Source: an uncultured Bacilli bacterium (GTDB taxonomy: Bacteria; Bacillota_I; Bacilli_A; RF39; UBA660). From it: a stretch of 64,000 bases of DNA. The notes below the pieces were generated by a model that was not told where the DNA came from, ran no database searches, and was given only the letters and a program-made list of their open reading frames with translations. Below, in pieces: positions 1 to 7,909 of the stretch; the stretch's first letter is position 1; every line of letters starts with the position of its first letter. The stretch spans positions 6,309-70,308 of the forward strand of contig CAJTZY010000007.1 of NCBI GenBank assembly GCA_910584085.1, given 5' to 3'. Made by a program: the position numbers and the translations under genes.

Positions 1-2
1 AT

Positions 3-686
3 ATGATTACCATAGGATATACAGAGGCAGAAGTAATAAAAATGACAAAAGCATTGCCATCATTGTTCGGTTTAAGCATAGAAAATATAAAACAAAAAAT
101 TGAAGATATGATTACCATAGGATATACAGAGGCAGAAGTAATAAAAATGACAAAAGCATTACCATCACTATTTGGCTATAGCATAGAAAATATAAAGCAA
201 AAAATTAATGATATGATTGCTTTAGGATATACAAAAATAGAAGTAATAGAAATGACAAAAGTATTACCATCATTATTTAGTTATAGTATAGAAAATATAA
301 AACAAAAAGTTGAAGATATGATTACTTTAGGTTATACAAAAGTAGAAGTAATAAAAATGACAAAAACATTACCACCATTATTTGGTTTAAACATAGAAAA
401 TATAAAACAAAAAATTGAATTCTATAAATTAATAGATATTGACCGTTTGTTAATTAATGATGCAAAAAGATTAATGCAAAGCATTGAATTAAGCTATGCA
501 AGATATAAATTTTATGAATCTAGGGGTATAGAAATAAGTGATGAAAATTATAGAAAATTATTTATTGGCCAAAAGCAATTTGAAAATGCATATGGAATAG
601 GTAAAAAAGAACTATTAGAAATGTATGATTATGATGAATTCATAAAACAAAGTCAGAATCAAAAATTAAAAATATATAATAGTTAA
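3..686 (+). CDS. mTERF-like 35-residue repeat protein (5' end probably outside window)
   Basis: Four consecutive 35-residue repeats (residues 1-140) share the pattern LGY(T/S)xxEVIxMTKxLPxLF followed by a polar helix IENIKQKIED. The G-Y turn, the fixed Pro and the spaced Leu/Ile give the two- or three-helix repeat pattern known for mitochondrial termination factor (mTERF) proteins, which bind nucleic acid in animals and plants. That family assignment is inferred from pattern only. Residues 141-227 form a non-repeat C-terminal domain shared with the next gene (LMQSI, SYARY, QKQFE motifs). The first Met lies inside a repeat and the window begins two bases before it, so the gene very likely starts upstream. 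Repeats 1 and 2 are almost identical at DNA level. No signal peptide is seen, so it is likely cytoplasmic. Function is unknown. Confidence 0.8.
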   Translation: MITIGYTEAEVIKMTKALPSLFGLSIENIKQKIEDMITIGYTEAEVIKMTKALPSLFGYSIENIKQKINDMIALGYTKIEVIEMTKVLPSLFSYSIENIKQKVEDMITLGYTKVEVIKMTKTLPPLFGLNIENIKQKIEFYKLIDIDRLLINDAKRLMQSIELSYARYKFYESRGIEISDENYRKLFIGQKQFENAYGIGKKELLEMYDYDEFIKQSQNQKLKIYNS

Positions 687-708
687 TTTACTATGTAGAG
701 GGATTAAA

Positions 709-1725
709 ATGGAAGAAATAAAAAAATATTTATTGGATTATGGATATAAAGAAGATGAAATAGAAAAAATATTAAATTCATATACATTTCGTACATTAAA
801 TTATGGAACATTATTCATTAATATAAAAGATAAAATTAATTTATTATCCAATTTAGGATATTCAAGCAAAGATATAATTAAGATGACAAAGACCTTCCCT
901 GCGCTATATGGTTATAGTATAGAAAATATAAAACAAAAACTAGAAGATATGATTACTTTAGGATATACAAAAGAAGAAGTAATTAAAATGACTAAAAATT
1001 TTCCAACTTTATTTGGTTTAGGCATAGGTAATATAAAACGTAAAATTAAATATATGATTAATTTAGGTTATAATGAAAAAGAAGTAATAAAAATTACAAA
1101 AATGTTGCCAGAATTATATGGATATAATGAGCAGGAAATAAATACTAAAATAATTTGCATGTTAGATTTAGGCTATAGTATTGATAGAATAATTTCGATT
1201 ACAAAAACATTACCAGCATTTTTTAGTTATAGTGTAAATAATATAATTAAAAAATTTAACGATATAATGAATTTAGATTACAATAAAGATCAAGTAATCA
1301 AAATGACTACATTATTTCCTGCATTGTTTAGTATTAGTATTGATAAACTAAAAAAGAGAATGGAATATTTACTAAATGAAGTTTATTGTAAAACAGAAAT
1401 AGTAAGAATTACTATGCAATTCCCTACAATATATGGATATAGTGATGACAATATAATGGAAAAAATCCAATTTTATAAATTAATACATATAGAAAAGGAA
1501 TTGGTAAATACTGCAAAATATTTAATGCAAAGTATCGATGTTAGTTATGCTAGATATATGTTCTATAAGTCAAAAAACATAGAAATAAATAATAAAAACT
1601 ATAGAATGTTATTTATAGAACAAAAACAATTTGAAAAATTATATGGCATAGATAAAAAAGAATTATTAAATATGTACAATTATAATGATTTTGTAAAGGA
1701 GAAAAATAATGGTAGAATTATATAA
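709..1725 (+). CDS. mTERF-like 35-residue repeat protein, full length
   Basis: Complete 338-residue paralogue of the preceding gene. A divergent N-terminal half repeat (residues 1-45) is followed by six exact 35-residue units at 46-80, 81-115, 116-150, 151-185, 186-220 and 221-255. Each unit carries a conserved Pro in xFPxLxGYS or xLPxLxGY contexts. The C-terminal domain (about 256-338) has the same SYARY and QKQFEKLYGI motifs as its neighbour. An AGAGGGA ribosome site 6 bases before the ATG supports the start. It lies 22 bases after the previous stop and overlaps the next gene by 17 bases, so it is probably co-transcribed with both. Known mTERF proteins act in organelle transcription and translation; a nucleic-acid-binding role here is inference. 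Confidence 0.85.
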   Translation: MEEIKKYLLDYGYKEDEIEKILNSYTFRTLNYGTLFINIKDKINLLSNLGYSSKDIIKMTKTFPALYGYSIENIKQKLEDMITLGYTKEEVIKMTKNFPTLFGLGIGNIKRKIKYMINLGYNEKEVIKITKMLPELYGYNEQEINTKIICMLDLGYSIDRIISITKTLPAFFSYSVNNIIKKFNDIMNLDYNKDQVIKMTTLFPALFSISIDKLKKRMEYLLNEVYCKTEIVRITMQFPTIYGYSDDNIMEKIQFYKLIHIEKELVNTAKYLMQSIDVSYARYMFYKSKNIEINNKNYRMLFIEQKQFEKLYGIDKKELLNMYNYNDFVKEKNNGRII

Positions 1726-2107
1726 TTTAGGATTAAGTGAAAGTGATATAAAAAACATTATGGAAATGTGTCCTGAAATCGAAAATCTATCAGATGAGGA
1801 TATAGCAGCCAATATAAAGGTATTAAAGGATATAGATTGTTTAGATAGACATATAAGAAATATATTAATTTGTAATCCATTTTATTTGTATAGAAGTGTT
1901 GAAGATGTATTAAGTCTAATAAAAAAATTGCTTGAAATAGGTATGACAAATATTAATTTATTATTTGATTCAAATCCATTTTTACTAAATAAAGATTCTT
2001 ATGAAATTCAATATTATATTAATAAACAAATAAGTGCTGGTAAAACAATGGAAGATATAGTTGATGAAATAGATAGTAATCCATATATAATGGATGAAAT
2101 AGGATAG
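1709..2107 (+). CDS. Small divergent mTERF-like repeat protein
   Basis: A 132-residue protein with three full units and one partial unit of about 35 residues. The fixed Pro recurs in the dipeptides CP, NP, NP and NP, each followed by hydrophobic residues and a polar helix. It looks like a diverged relative of the two upstream repeat proteins but lacks their C-terminal domain. Its ribosome site (AAGGAG) lies inside the end of the upstream gene and the reading frames overlap by 17 bases, suggesting translational coupling. It is followed 9 bases later by xseB. I do not know a named family for it. A link with exonuclease VII is suggested only by position. Confidence 0.75.
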   Translation: MVELYNLGLSESDIKNIMEMCPEIENLSDEDIAANIKVLKDIDCLDRHIRNILICNPFYLYRSVEDVLSLIKKLLEIGMTNINLLFDSNPFLLNKDSYEIQYYINKQISAGKTMEDIVDEIDSNPYIMDEIG

Positions 2108-2116
2108 GAGAAAAAT

Positions 2117-2341
2117 ATGACAAAGGAAAAAGAAGTTAAATTTGAGGATAAAATAAAAGAACTTGAGACAATTGTAAATGAACTAGAATCAGGAGATATT
2201 GATTTAGATTCCTCAATTGAAAAATATACTAAGGCTATGACTTTAGTAAAAGAATGTGACGAAAAGTTAAAAAATGTTGAAGAGCAAGTAAATAAAATAG
2301 TTACAGAAAGCGGTAATTTAGAAAATTTTGAAGTAGAATAG
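2117..2341 (+). CDS. xseB: Exodeoxyribonuclease VII small subunit
   Basis: A 74-residue protein with the typical XseB layout: FEDKIKELETIVNELESG, then LDSSIEKYTKAM, then a helical tail KLKNVEEQVNKI. XseB is a short coiled-coil subunit; several copies bind the large subunit XseA to make the exonuclease that degrades single-stranded DNA from both ends. Length matches the family (about 70-80 residues). A strong AGGAG site lies 7 bases before the ATG. The usual partner xseA is not in the window; it could lie just upstream of the repeat genes. Six bases separate it from the next gene. Confidence 0.9.
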   Translation: MTKEKEVKFEDKIKELETIVNELESGDIDLDSSIEKYTKAMTLVKECDEKLKNVEEQVNKIVTESGNLENFEVE

Positions 2342-2347
2342 ATAGTT

Positions 2348-2941
2348 ATGACAAATTCGGAAATTGATAAATTATTAAAAATGTTAGATAAAAATGGTTT
2401 AGATGAAATTAGAACTTATTTAATTAGTGAAAAAAACAAAAAAACATCAGATTTAATACAAAGAAAATTTGACGAATATATGAATACATATGTAGCTTTA
2501 AATGGTTCGCAAAACACATATATTTGTGATAATGAAGATAAAATTATATTTTCAAATGGAATAAGCCTATATTATCTTAATAAAGATATAGTAAATATTA
2601 AATCATTAAAAATATGTAGAAATTCTAACTTGCAAAATACAATTAAAAGGTTGACAAGTAAACAGTTATTACTTTTTGAAAAAAATATAAATTATCGCAT
2701 AAGTAAATTAGTTTCAGTATTATTAAATCCTCAATATATGATACATAGGAATTTTCCATGTGCGGAGTTTTCAATTTTATTAGATGAAGCTAAAATTATT
2801 GAATTTTATTTTCAGGAAAAAGAAGTTGAAACTGCAGATATTTTATTAGATAATCCAAATTACAAAATGGATATATATAATCCTTTATTATATGGAGAAA
2901 GTAATAATGGGAAAGTATATATTTTAGGATTTAAAAATTAA
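2348..2941 (+). CDS. Hypothetical protein
   Basis: A 197-residue protein that I do not recognise. The N-terminal 50 residues are helical and charged (EIDKLLKMLDKNGLDEIR). The rest is mixed alpha/beta with aromatic residues (ICDNEDKIIFSNGISLYYL) and no transmembrane segment or signal peptide. It follows xseB by 6 bases and is the last gene before a strong terminator, so it belongs to the same transcript as the repeat proteins. No ribosome site of full strength precedes the ATG (GATAGTT only), so translation may depend on coupling with xseB. Confidence 0.7.
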   Translation: MTNSEIDKLLKMLDKNGLDEIRTYLISEKNKKTSDLIQRKFDEYMNTYVALNGSQNTYICDNEDKIIFSNGISLYYLNKDIVNIKSLKICRNSNLQNTIKRLTSKQLLLFEKNINYRISKLVSVLLNPQYMIHRNFPCAEFSILLDEAKIIEFYFQEKEVETADILLDNPNYKMDIYNPLLYGESNNGKVYILGFKN

Positions 2942-2962
2942 TACCAATTTTGGTATTTTTTT
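2940..2962 (+). terminator. Terminator of the repeat-protein/xseB unit
   Basis: Inverted repeat AATACCAA / TTGGTATT followed by a T tract, starting at the stop codon of the preceding gene. Confidence 0.8.
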
Positions 2963-2967
2963 CATTT

Positions 2968-2995
2968 TATAATTTTTATATTTTTTTTCATACTA
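2968..2995 (+). promoter_or_regulatory. Possible forespore (SigG/SigF-type) promoter of spoIVB
   Basis: CATACTA at 2989-2995 matches the known SigG -10 consensus CATAMTA exactly. A -35-like TTATA lies 16 bases upstream (2968-2972), one mismatch from GYATA. The ribosome site AAAGGAG and ATG follow at 3013-3027. In Bacillus spoIVB is transcribed in the forespore, so the assignment is sensible, but the region is so AT-rich that chance matches are common. Confidence 0.4.
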
Positions 2996-3026
2996 TAAAT
3001 GTAGTCTATATAAAGGAGTTGTTTTT

Positions 3027-4016
3027 ATGTTTTTTAAATTTTTAAAAAAACAAACTCTAACAATTCTTCTAACATTACTTATTATTCCACAAACTATATT
3101 TGCCTATTCAGATGAAATAATTGCAGGAGGAGATACTGTTGGTATTAAACTTAATACAGATGGAATACTAATAGTAGGCTCATATGAAATAAATGGTCAT
3201 AATCCACTAATAGAAGCTGGTTTAAAGTCTGGAGATGTAATTTCTCAAATAAATAATAATGATGTTCAGACAGTGGAAAAAATGGTAGAAATAATAAACT
3301 CTTGTAATTGTAAAAGTTTAAATATTTCTTATATCAGAGATGAGAAAACAAAAAATACAACATTAGATTTATACGAGGATAATGGAGTTTTAAAGACTGG
3401 ACTATATGTTAAAGATTCAATATCTGGAGTTGGGACACTTACTTTTATAGATCCTAATACTAATTTATTTGGTGTTTTAGGTCATGAAATAGTGGATACT
3501 AATACTGGTGAGATTATTGATATTAAAGATGGTACAATATTTGACTCTAAAATAACTGGAATAACTAGAAGTAGTAAAGGAAATCCAGGAGAAAAAAATG
3601 CAGTACTTTATAGTGATAAAGTAAATGGAGAAATTTATGAAAATACCAATAAAGGTATATTTGGTAAATATACTAGTGAGATTGATTCCTCTAAATTATA
3701 TAAAGTAGCAAATATTGATGATATAAAAATAGGAGATGCCAAAATCCTGACTGTTTTAAATGGTACAGAAGTTGGAGAGTTTTCTATAAAAATATTATCA
3801 GTTAATAAAACTTCAAATAAACTTAAAAATATAGAATTTGAAATAACAGATAAAAATTTGTTAGATAAAACAAATGGTATAGTTCAAGGAATGAGTGGTA
3901 GTCCAATAATACAGGGGGATTATATAATAGGTGCGGTGACACATGTTGTTGTTGAAGATCCACATAGAGGATATGGTATACTTATAACAAATATGTTAGA
4001 AGAAGCAGAAAACTAG
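3027..4016 (+). CDS. spoIVB: SpoIVB-type serine peptidase (S55), sporulation signalling
   Basis: A 329-residue protein: N-terminal signal/anchor helix (residues 9-26), a PDZ domain (about 45-115, with GLKSGDVISQINN) and an S55 peptidase domain. The likely catalytic pair is His153 in GVLGHEI and the Ser in GMSGSPI (residues 288-294). In Bacillus, SpoIVB is secreted from the forespore into the intermembrane space and cleaves SpoIVFA, releasing pro-SigK processing. It is about 100 residues shorter than the Bacillus protein (426), mainly through a shorter N-terminal part. It has an AAAGGAG ribosome site and is a single-gene unit with its own terminator. Confidence 0.92.
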   Translation: MFFKFLKKQTLTILLTLLIIPQTIFAYSDEIIAGGDTVGIKLNTDGILIVGSYEINGHNPLIEAGLKSGDVISQINNNDVQTVEKMVEIINSCNCKSLNISYIRDEKTKNTTLDLYEDNGVLKTGLYVKDSISGVGTLTFIDPNTNLFGVLGHEIVDTNTGEIIDIKDGTIFDSKITGITRSSKGNPGEKNAVLYSDKVNGEIYENTNKGIFGKYTSEIDSSKLYKVANIDDIKIGDAKILTVLNGTEVGEFSIKILSVNKTSNKLKNIEFEITDKNLLDKTNGIVQGMSGSPIIQGDYIIGAVTHVVVEDPHRGYGILITNMLEEAEN

Positions 4017-4033
4017 AAAGTTCTAGTTTTTTT
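4009..4033 (+). terminator. Terminator of spoIVB
   Basis: AAAACTAG / CTAGTTTT stem overlapping the stop codon, followed by T residues. Confidence 0.8.
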
Positions 4034-4043
4034 GCATGATTAT

Positions 4044-4072
4044 TAGACATTTATATATTTTTTATCTATAAT
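4044..4072 (+). promoter_or_regulatory. SigA-type promoter of the first sigma-like gene
   Basis: TAGACA, a 17-base spacer, then a perfect TATAAT. The AAGGAG ribosome site and ATG at 4103 follow. The vegetative-type promoter suggests this sigma factor is made by the housekeeping polymerase. Confidence 0.6.
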
Positions 4073-4102
4073 AATTCCATATATATTTAAGGAGTATTAG
4101 AA

Positions 4103-5335
4103 ATGAAAGAGGACGTAGAATATTATAATTCTGAAAATAATAAACTATTGAAAGCTATAAAAAATTATATTGATAATAAGATTACCGATGTTTTAATTTA
4201 CGAAGATGCTATTCGCGAATTTTCAAAACTTATTAATTTTTTAAATGTCCTAAACTATAGTGGTGACCTAGATGCTTTAATTTTAGAAAATAGGAAAGTT
4301 GAAAATATAGTAAAGATTATTGTATATGAGAATTATGAATTGATAAAAAAGGGTAAAACAGGTGAATTGTTTAAAGATAATATATCTATTTCATTAATTG
4401 AAAATTATTGTATACTTAATAATATATACATAAGTACAGCTGGATACGAAACAAATACTTCAACATCATACATAAATTTCATTGATAAAATTCCTTTATT
4501 ACCTGAAAATGTAAAAAATGAATTATTTATTGAATATAAGAACGGTGATGAAACTGCTAAAGATAAATTAATTAAATCAAATTTGAGATTAGTAATTAGT
4601 ATTGCAAAAACATATACTAATAAATGTAAGATGGAGTTTATGGATATTGTTCAAGAAGGAAATAGGGGATTAATAAAAGCAGTTGAAAATTATGACATTA
4701 ATAAAAACTCTAGATTTTCTACATATGCTTTTACGATAATCAGAAGACATATAAATCGTGCGATAATGAAGTATGATAGAATTGTAAGAATTCCTGAGTA
4801 TTTGCTTAGGGAGATGAGAGTTTACTATTCTAAAAAGGAAATATTAGAACAAAATGCTGGAAGAGAGTTATCGTATTCTGAACTTGCAAATATGTTCAAT
4901 ATTTCAACAGATAAGGTTAGAGAATATGAAACATTAAGGAATGATGCAAAAAGCTTAAATACGGTTATATTTGAGGGAGAACACCATGATGACCAAGAAC
5001 TTGAAGAATTCATTCCATCAGATGCACTAACAGTAGAGGAGAGATTTGAGACTAAAATATTCAGTGAGGAAGTTTCAAAATTATTATTAAATAGTAATCT
5101 AACAAATAATGAAAAGAAGGTTGTTGTATATAGATATGGTATGAATAAAAAATTAGCTGAAATAGGTAAAATATTAAATATTACTCATCAGAGAGTTAAA
5201 CAAATTGAAACCTCTGCATTAGATAAACTAAGGAATAATAATGCTACTAAATCATTAGCAGTTTATCTAAATAATGAAGAAAAAGCATTAAACAATTTAA
5301 AAGAGTTAAAAAAAATAAAAAACCCTAAAAAGTGA
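4103..5335 (+). CDS. Divergent sigma-70 family factor with N-terminal extension
   Basis: A 410-residue protein. Residues 1-120 are a helical extension with no family I can name. Region 2 (about 128-232) contains SNLRLVISIAK, DIVQEGNRGLIKAVENYD and RFSTYAF. Region 3 follows, and region 4 (about 331-375) ends in the helix-turn-helix ITHQRVKQIETSALDKLR. The paired Trp of primary sigma factors (ATWWIRQAI), used for promoter melting, is replaced by F-T-I-I (FSTYAFTIIRRHINRAI), so promoter recognition should differ from SigA. It lacks SigG/SigE/SigF hallmarks. It is 64 bases upstream of a paralogue (5400) in the same direction. Targets are unknown. Confidence 0.85.
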   Translation: MKEDVEYYNSENNKLLKAIKNYIDNKITDVLIYEDAIREFSKLINFLNVLNYSGDLDALILENRKVENIVKIIVYENYELIKKGKTGELFKDNISISLIENYCILNNIYISTAGYETNTSTSYINFIDKIPLLPENVKNELFIEYKNGDETAKDKLIKSNLRLVISIAKTYTNKCKMEFMDIVQEGNRGLIKAVENYDINKNSRFSTYAFTIIRRHINRAIMKYDRIVRIPEYLLREMRVYYSKKEILEQNAGRELSYSELANMFNISTDKVREYETLRNDAKSLNTVIFEGEHHDDQELEEFIPSDALTVEERFETKIFSEEVSKLLLNSNLTNNEKKVVVYRYGMNKKLAEIGKILNITHQRVKQIETSALDKLRNNNATKSLAVYLNNEEKALNNLKELKKIKNPKK

Positions 5336-5399
5336 AACATATATAAGAATTAATATAATTGTTTAAACATCATATTATAAATTATAGAAGGTGTAAAAA

Positions 5400-6332
5400 A
5401 TGAGAAATAATAATAAAACTAAATATACAGAAGATTTGCTTTACAAATATATAAATTCCTTAGATAAGATACCATTATTAACTGTTGATGAAGAAAAAGA
5501 ATTATTTATAAAATATAAAAATGGTGATGAAACTGTAAAAAACAAATTAATTGAATCAAATTTAAGATTAGTAGTTAATATTGCAAGATCATATGTAGGT
5601 AAAAGCAATTTAAAACTTATGGATATTATTCAAGAGGGCAATTGGGGATTAATAAAAGCAGTTGAAAATTATGATGTAAGTAAGGGCTATAAATTTTCTA
5701 CATATGCAACTATAACTATAGTAAGGAAAATCGATGTTGCTATTTCAAAATTTGATAAAAGTGTTTCTATCCCATCGTCTTTCTTTAAAAGATTAAAAAA
5801 ATATTTGGGGGATAGGGATAAAATTCAACAGAAATTTGGTATTGATTTATCTTTAGAAGAAATTTCAGAGTTGTTGGATATTTCACTTGATGATATAGGA
5901 CTATTTGATTCCCTTTTAAAAGATTCTGTTGGTTTAAAAGAAATAATTACAAAAAAGGGTGTTAAGGAAACAAAAACGGCAGATAATGTATCTTATGAAA
6001 ATATTCTGCCAGATAATAAACCATTAATAGAAGAAATAACTATAGAGCGTATGATGCAAAGAGATGTTAGAAGATTGATGAATAATTCAAATCTTACATA
6101 TAATGAATTTATAACTATTATGTATAGATATGGAATGGATAAAACTTTATCAGAGGTTGGGTAAATACTTAAAGTTACAAAAGAGAGAATTAGACAAATC
6201 GAAAAAAGTCTACTAGATAAGTTAAGAATAAATGATGATACTATAAATTTTGCAGTATATATGGATGATGAAGAACAAGCAGTAAAAAAATTAATTATGT
6301 ATAGACAAAAAATATTAAGTAAGAAAAAATAG
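5400..6332 (+). pseudogene. Second sigma-70-like gene, interrupted by TAA in region 4.2
   Basis: From the ATG at 5400 the frame runs 254 codons and meets TAA at 6162-6164 (TLSEVG-stop). The same frame then continues for 55 more codons, giving ILKVTKERIRQIEKSLLDKL and a tail that ends at TAG (6330-6332). The paralogue at 4103 has Lys (GKILNI) where the stop falls, so a single AAA-to-TAA change explains the break. The stop removes the DNA-contacting helix-turn-helix. Region 2 is intact (DIIQEGNWGLIKAVENYD) but also lacks the Trp pair (TYATITIVRK). The undegraded downstream frame means the change is recent, a sequencing error, or that the truncated form or readthrough is functional. Ribosome site AAGGTG. 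Confidence 0.75.
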
Positions 6333-6349
6333 ATTAAACTATTTTTTTT
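6324..6349 (+). terminator. Terminator after the second sigma-like gene
   Basis: AAAAAATAG / CTATTTTTT stem with a 6-base loop ending in a T tract. It overlaps the stop at the end of the downstream frame, supporting 6332 as the original gene end. Confidence 0.75.
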
Positions 6350-6384
6350 ATATTCTAAATTTGATACAATAATTGTGTGATATT

Positions 6385-7191
6385 ATGAAGAAATTTAAAA
6401 AGATTTATGTAGAAATAACTAACGCGTGCAATTTAAATTGTAATTTTTGTATTAAAAATAAAAGGAAAATCAGGTATTTAACTAAAAATGAATTTATAAA
6501 TCTATTAGATAAAATTAAAGATTATACAGATTTTTTATATTTTCATGTATTAGGTGAACCATTACTCCATCCAAATATAAATGAATTTATAGATATTGCT
6601 AGTACTAATTTCAAGATAAATATAACAACAAATGGGTATCTTATTAGCAAAATAAAGAATAATAAAAATATTAGGCAAATTAATATCTCACTACATAGTT
6701 TTAATGATAAATATAATATTAAACTAAAAGATTATTTAGATAATATATTTAATGCTATAGATATTTTAAAAAATAGTAGTACTTATATTTCACTTAGATT
6801 ATGGGTAAAAAACAAATATAATAACGATATTATAGATTATATTAATGATAGATATAATATAAATATAGACTATAGCGTAGAAAACTGTAGTATTGGTAAT
6901 AACATATTTATAAATAATTTCCATGAATTTATTTGGCCTGATTTAAATAATTCATATTATAATGAAACTGGTACTTGCTATGCTCTAATAGATCACATCG
7001 GAATACTTGTAGATGGAACTATAATTCCTTGTTGCTTAGATAGTATGGGAGTAATAAATTTGGGGAATATATATCAAAATGATTTAAATGATATATTAAT
7101 GAGTGATAGAGTTAAAAATATGATACATGGATTTAAGGATAACAAGAAATATGAAGATTTATGTTGTCACTGTAAATTTATTGAAAAATAA
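6385..7191 (+). CDS. Radical SAM protein with SPASM-like C-terminus
   Basis: A 268-residue protein. The N-terminal CX3CX2C motif (CNLNCNFC, residues 15-22) binds the 4Fe-4S cluster that cleaves S-adenosylmethionine; LGEPLLHP and ITTNG are further radical SAM core motifs. The C-terminal part has GILVDGTIIPCC and LCCHCKF cysteines like the auxiliary-cluster (SPASM) region of peptide-modifying enzymes. An upstream in-frame TTG exists, but GTGAT precedes the ATG at 6385 at the spacing seen in many genes here. No substrate peptide is obvious nearby. It is monocistronic or co-transcribed with mscL 63 bases downstream. Substrate unknown. Confidence 0.8.
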   Translation: MKKFKKIYVEITNACNLNCNFCIKNKRKIRYLTKNEFINLLDKIKDYTDFLYFHVLGEPLLHPNINEFIDIASTNFKINITTNGYLISKIKNNKNIRQINISLHSFNDKYNIKLKDYLDNIFNAIDILKNSSTYISLRLWVKNKYNNDIIDYINDRYNINIDYSVENCSIGNNIFINNFHEFIWPDLNNSYYNETGTCYALIDHIGILVDGTIIPCCLDSMGVINLGNIYQNDLNDILMSDRVKNMIHGFKDNKKYEDLCCHCKFIEK

Positions 7192-7254
7192 AATTTGGTT
7201 ATAGTATTGCTAATTAAATTTTTATATGTTATATTTTTGTTGGAGGTAATATAT

Positions 7255-7656
7255 ATGCTAAAAGAATTTAAAAAATTTATTTCTAAAGGAAATGTTGTAG
7301 ATCTTGCAGTAGGTGTTGTAATAGGTGGTGCATTTGGCAAAATAGTAAGTTCACTTGTAGATAATATTATAATGCCACTTGTTGGAATGATTATAGGTGG
7401 AATTGATTTTACAAATCTTTATTTTAAAATTAATGATGCTAAAATTGAATATGGAATATTTATACAAAATGTAGTTGACTTTTTGATAGTTGCCTTCTGT
7501 ATATTTATAGCTATAAAAGCATTTAATAAATTGATGCATAAGGAAGAGAAGAAAGAAGAAAAAAAGGAATCTATAAAATCAGATGAGGTTATTCTTTTAG
7601 AGGAGATAAGAGATTTAATGAAAAAGAATAACAAAAAAGAAAAGAAGAGTAAATAG
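7255..7656 (+). CDS. mscL: Large-conductance mechanosensitive channel
   Basis: A 133-residue protein with the MscL signature: FISKGNVVDLAVGVVIGGAF at the start of helix 1, MPLVGMIIGGIDF, a second helix (about 70-93) and a Lys/Glu-rich cytoplasmic helix (EEIRDLMKKNN). It opens under membrane tension to release solutes during hypo-osmotic shock. The ATG at 7255 has TGGAGGT 8 bases upstream; the frame extends further upstream but only through an alternative start without a ribosome site. A terminator follows. Confidence 0.95.
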   Translation: MLKEFKKFISKGNVVDLAVGVVIGGAFGKIVSSLVDNIIMPLVGMIIGGIDFTNLYFKINDAKIEYGIFIQNVVDFLIVAFCIFIAIKAFNKLMHKEEKKEEKKESIKSDEVILLEEIRDLMKKNNKKEKKSK

Positions 7657-7675
7657 TTAAAAAATTTATAGTATC

Positions 7676-7705
7676 AAAAAAACAGTAGGGGTTCTTACTG
7701 TTTTT
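7676..7705. terminator. Bidirectional terminator between mscL and a small minus-strand gene
   Basis: AAAAACAGTA / TACTGTTTTT stem with an 8-base loop and A/T tracts on both sides, placed between convergent genes. Confidence 0.8.
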
Positions 7706-7734
7706 AATTCGTTTAATAAAAGTTTTTTATTATA

Positions 7735-7818
7735 TTATGCAAATATAACTAAGATACCAGATGCTACCATAGCAAGTATTAAAATAATTACTATTATTTT
7801 TTGTATTTTTGTACTCAT
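7735..7818 (-). CDS. 27-residue single-helix membrane peptide (Prli42/DUF4044-like)
   Basis: Reverse-strand frame of 27 codons: MSTKIQKIIVII then LILAMVASGILVIFA. A basic N-terminus precedes one hydrophobic helix, with a GAGGTG ribosome site 5 bases before the ATG and a terminator downstream. The layout (polar KIQK, VV/II, ML-like helix) resembles Prli42, the small membrane anchor of the stressosome in Listeria, and related DUF4044 peptides. That resemblance is from memory and at this length is weak. Confidence 0.55.
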   Translation of the reverse strand: MSTKIQKIIVIILILAMVASGILVIFA

Positions 7819-7909
7819 TATTACACCTCACTAAAATAATTATAATATATTTTATAAAAAAATGGAATAAAAAAATATTTTGATAATAGAATTAGGTAGA
7901 GGCGATATA

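Noticed and set aside
3..1725. Regular 105-base repeats as a possible CRISPR array or DNA satellite
   Set aside because: The repeats keep an open reading frame, the units are translated helices, and there are no unique spacers of CRISPR size.
6162..6164. Stop codon reassignment to explain the in-frame TAA
   Set aside because: TAA ends many other genes in the window with hairpins right behind it, and TGA also ends genes, so the standard code applies.
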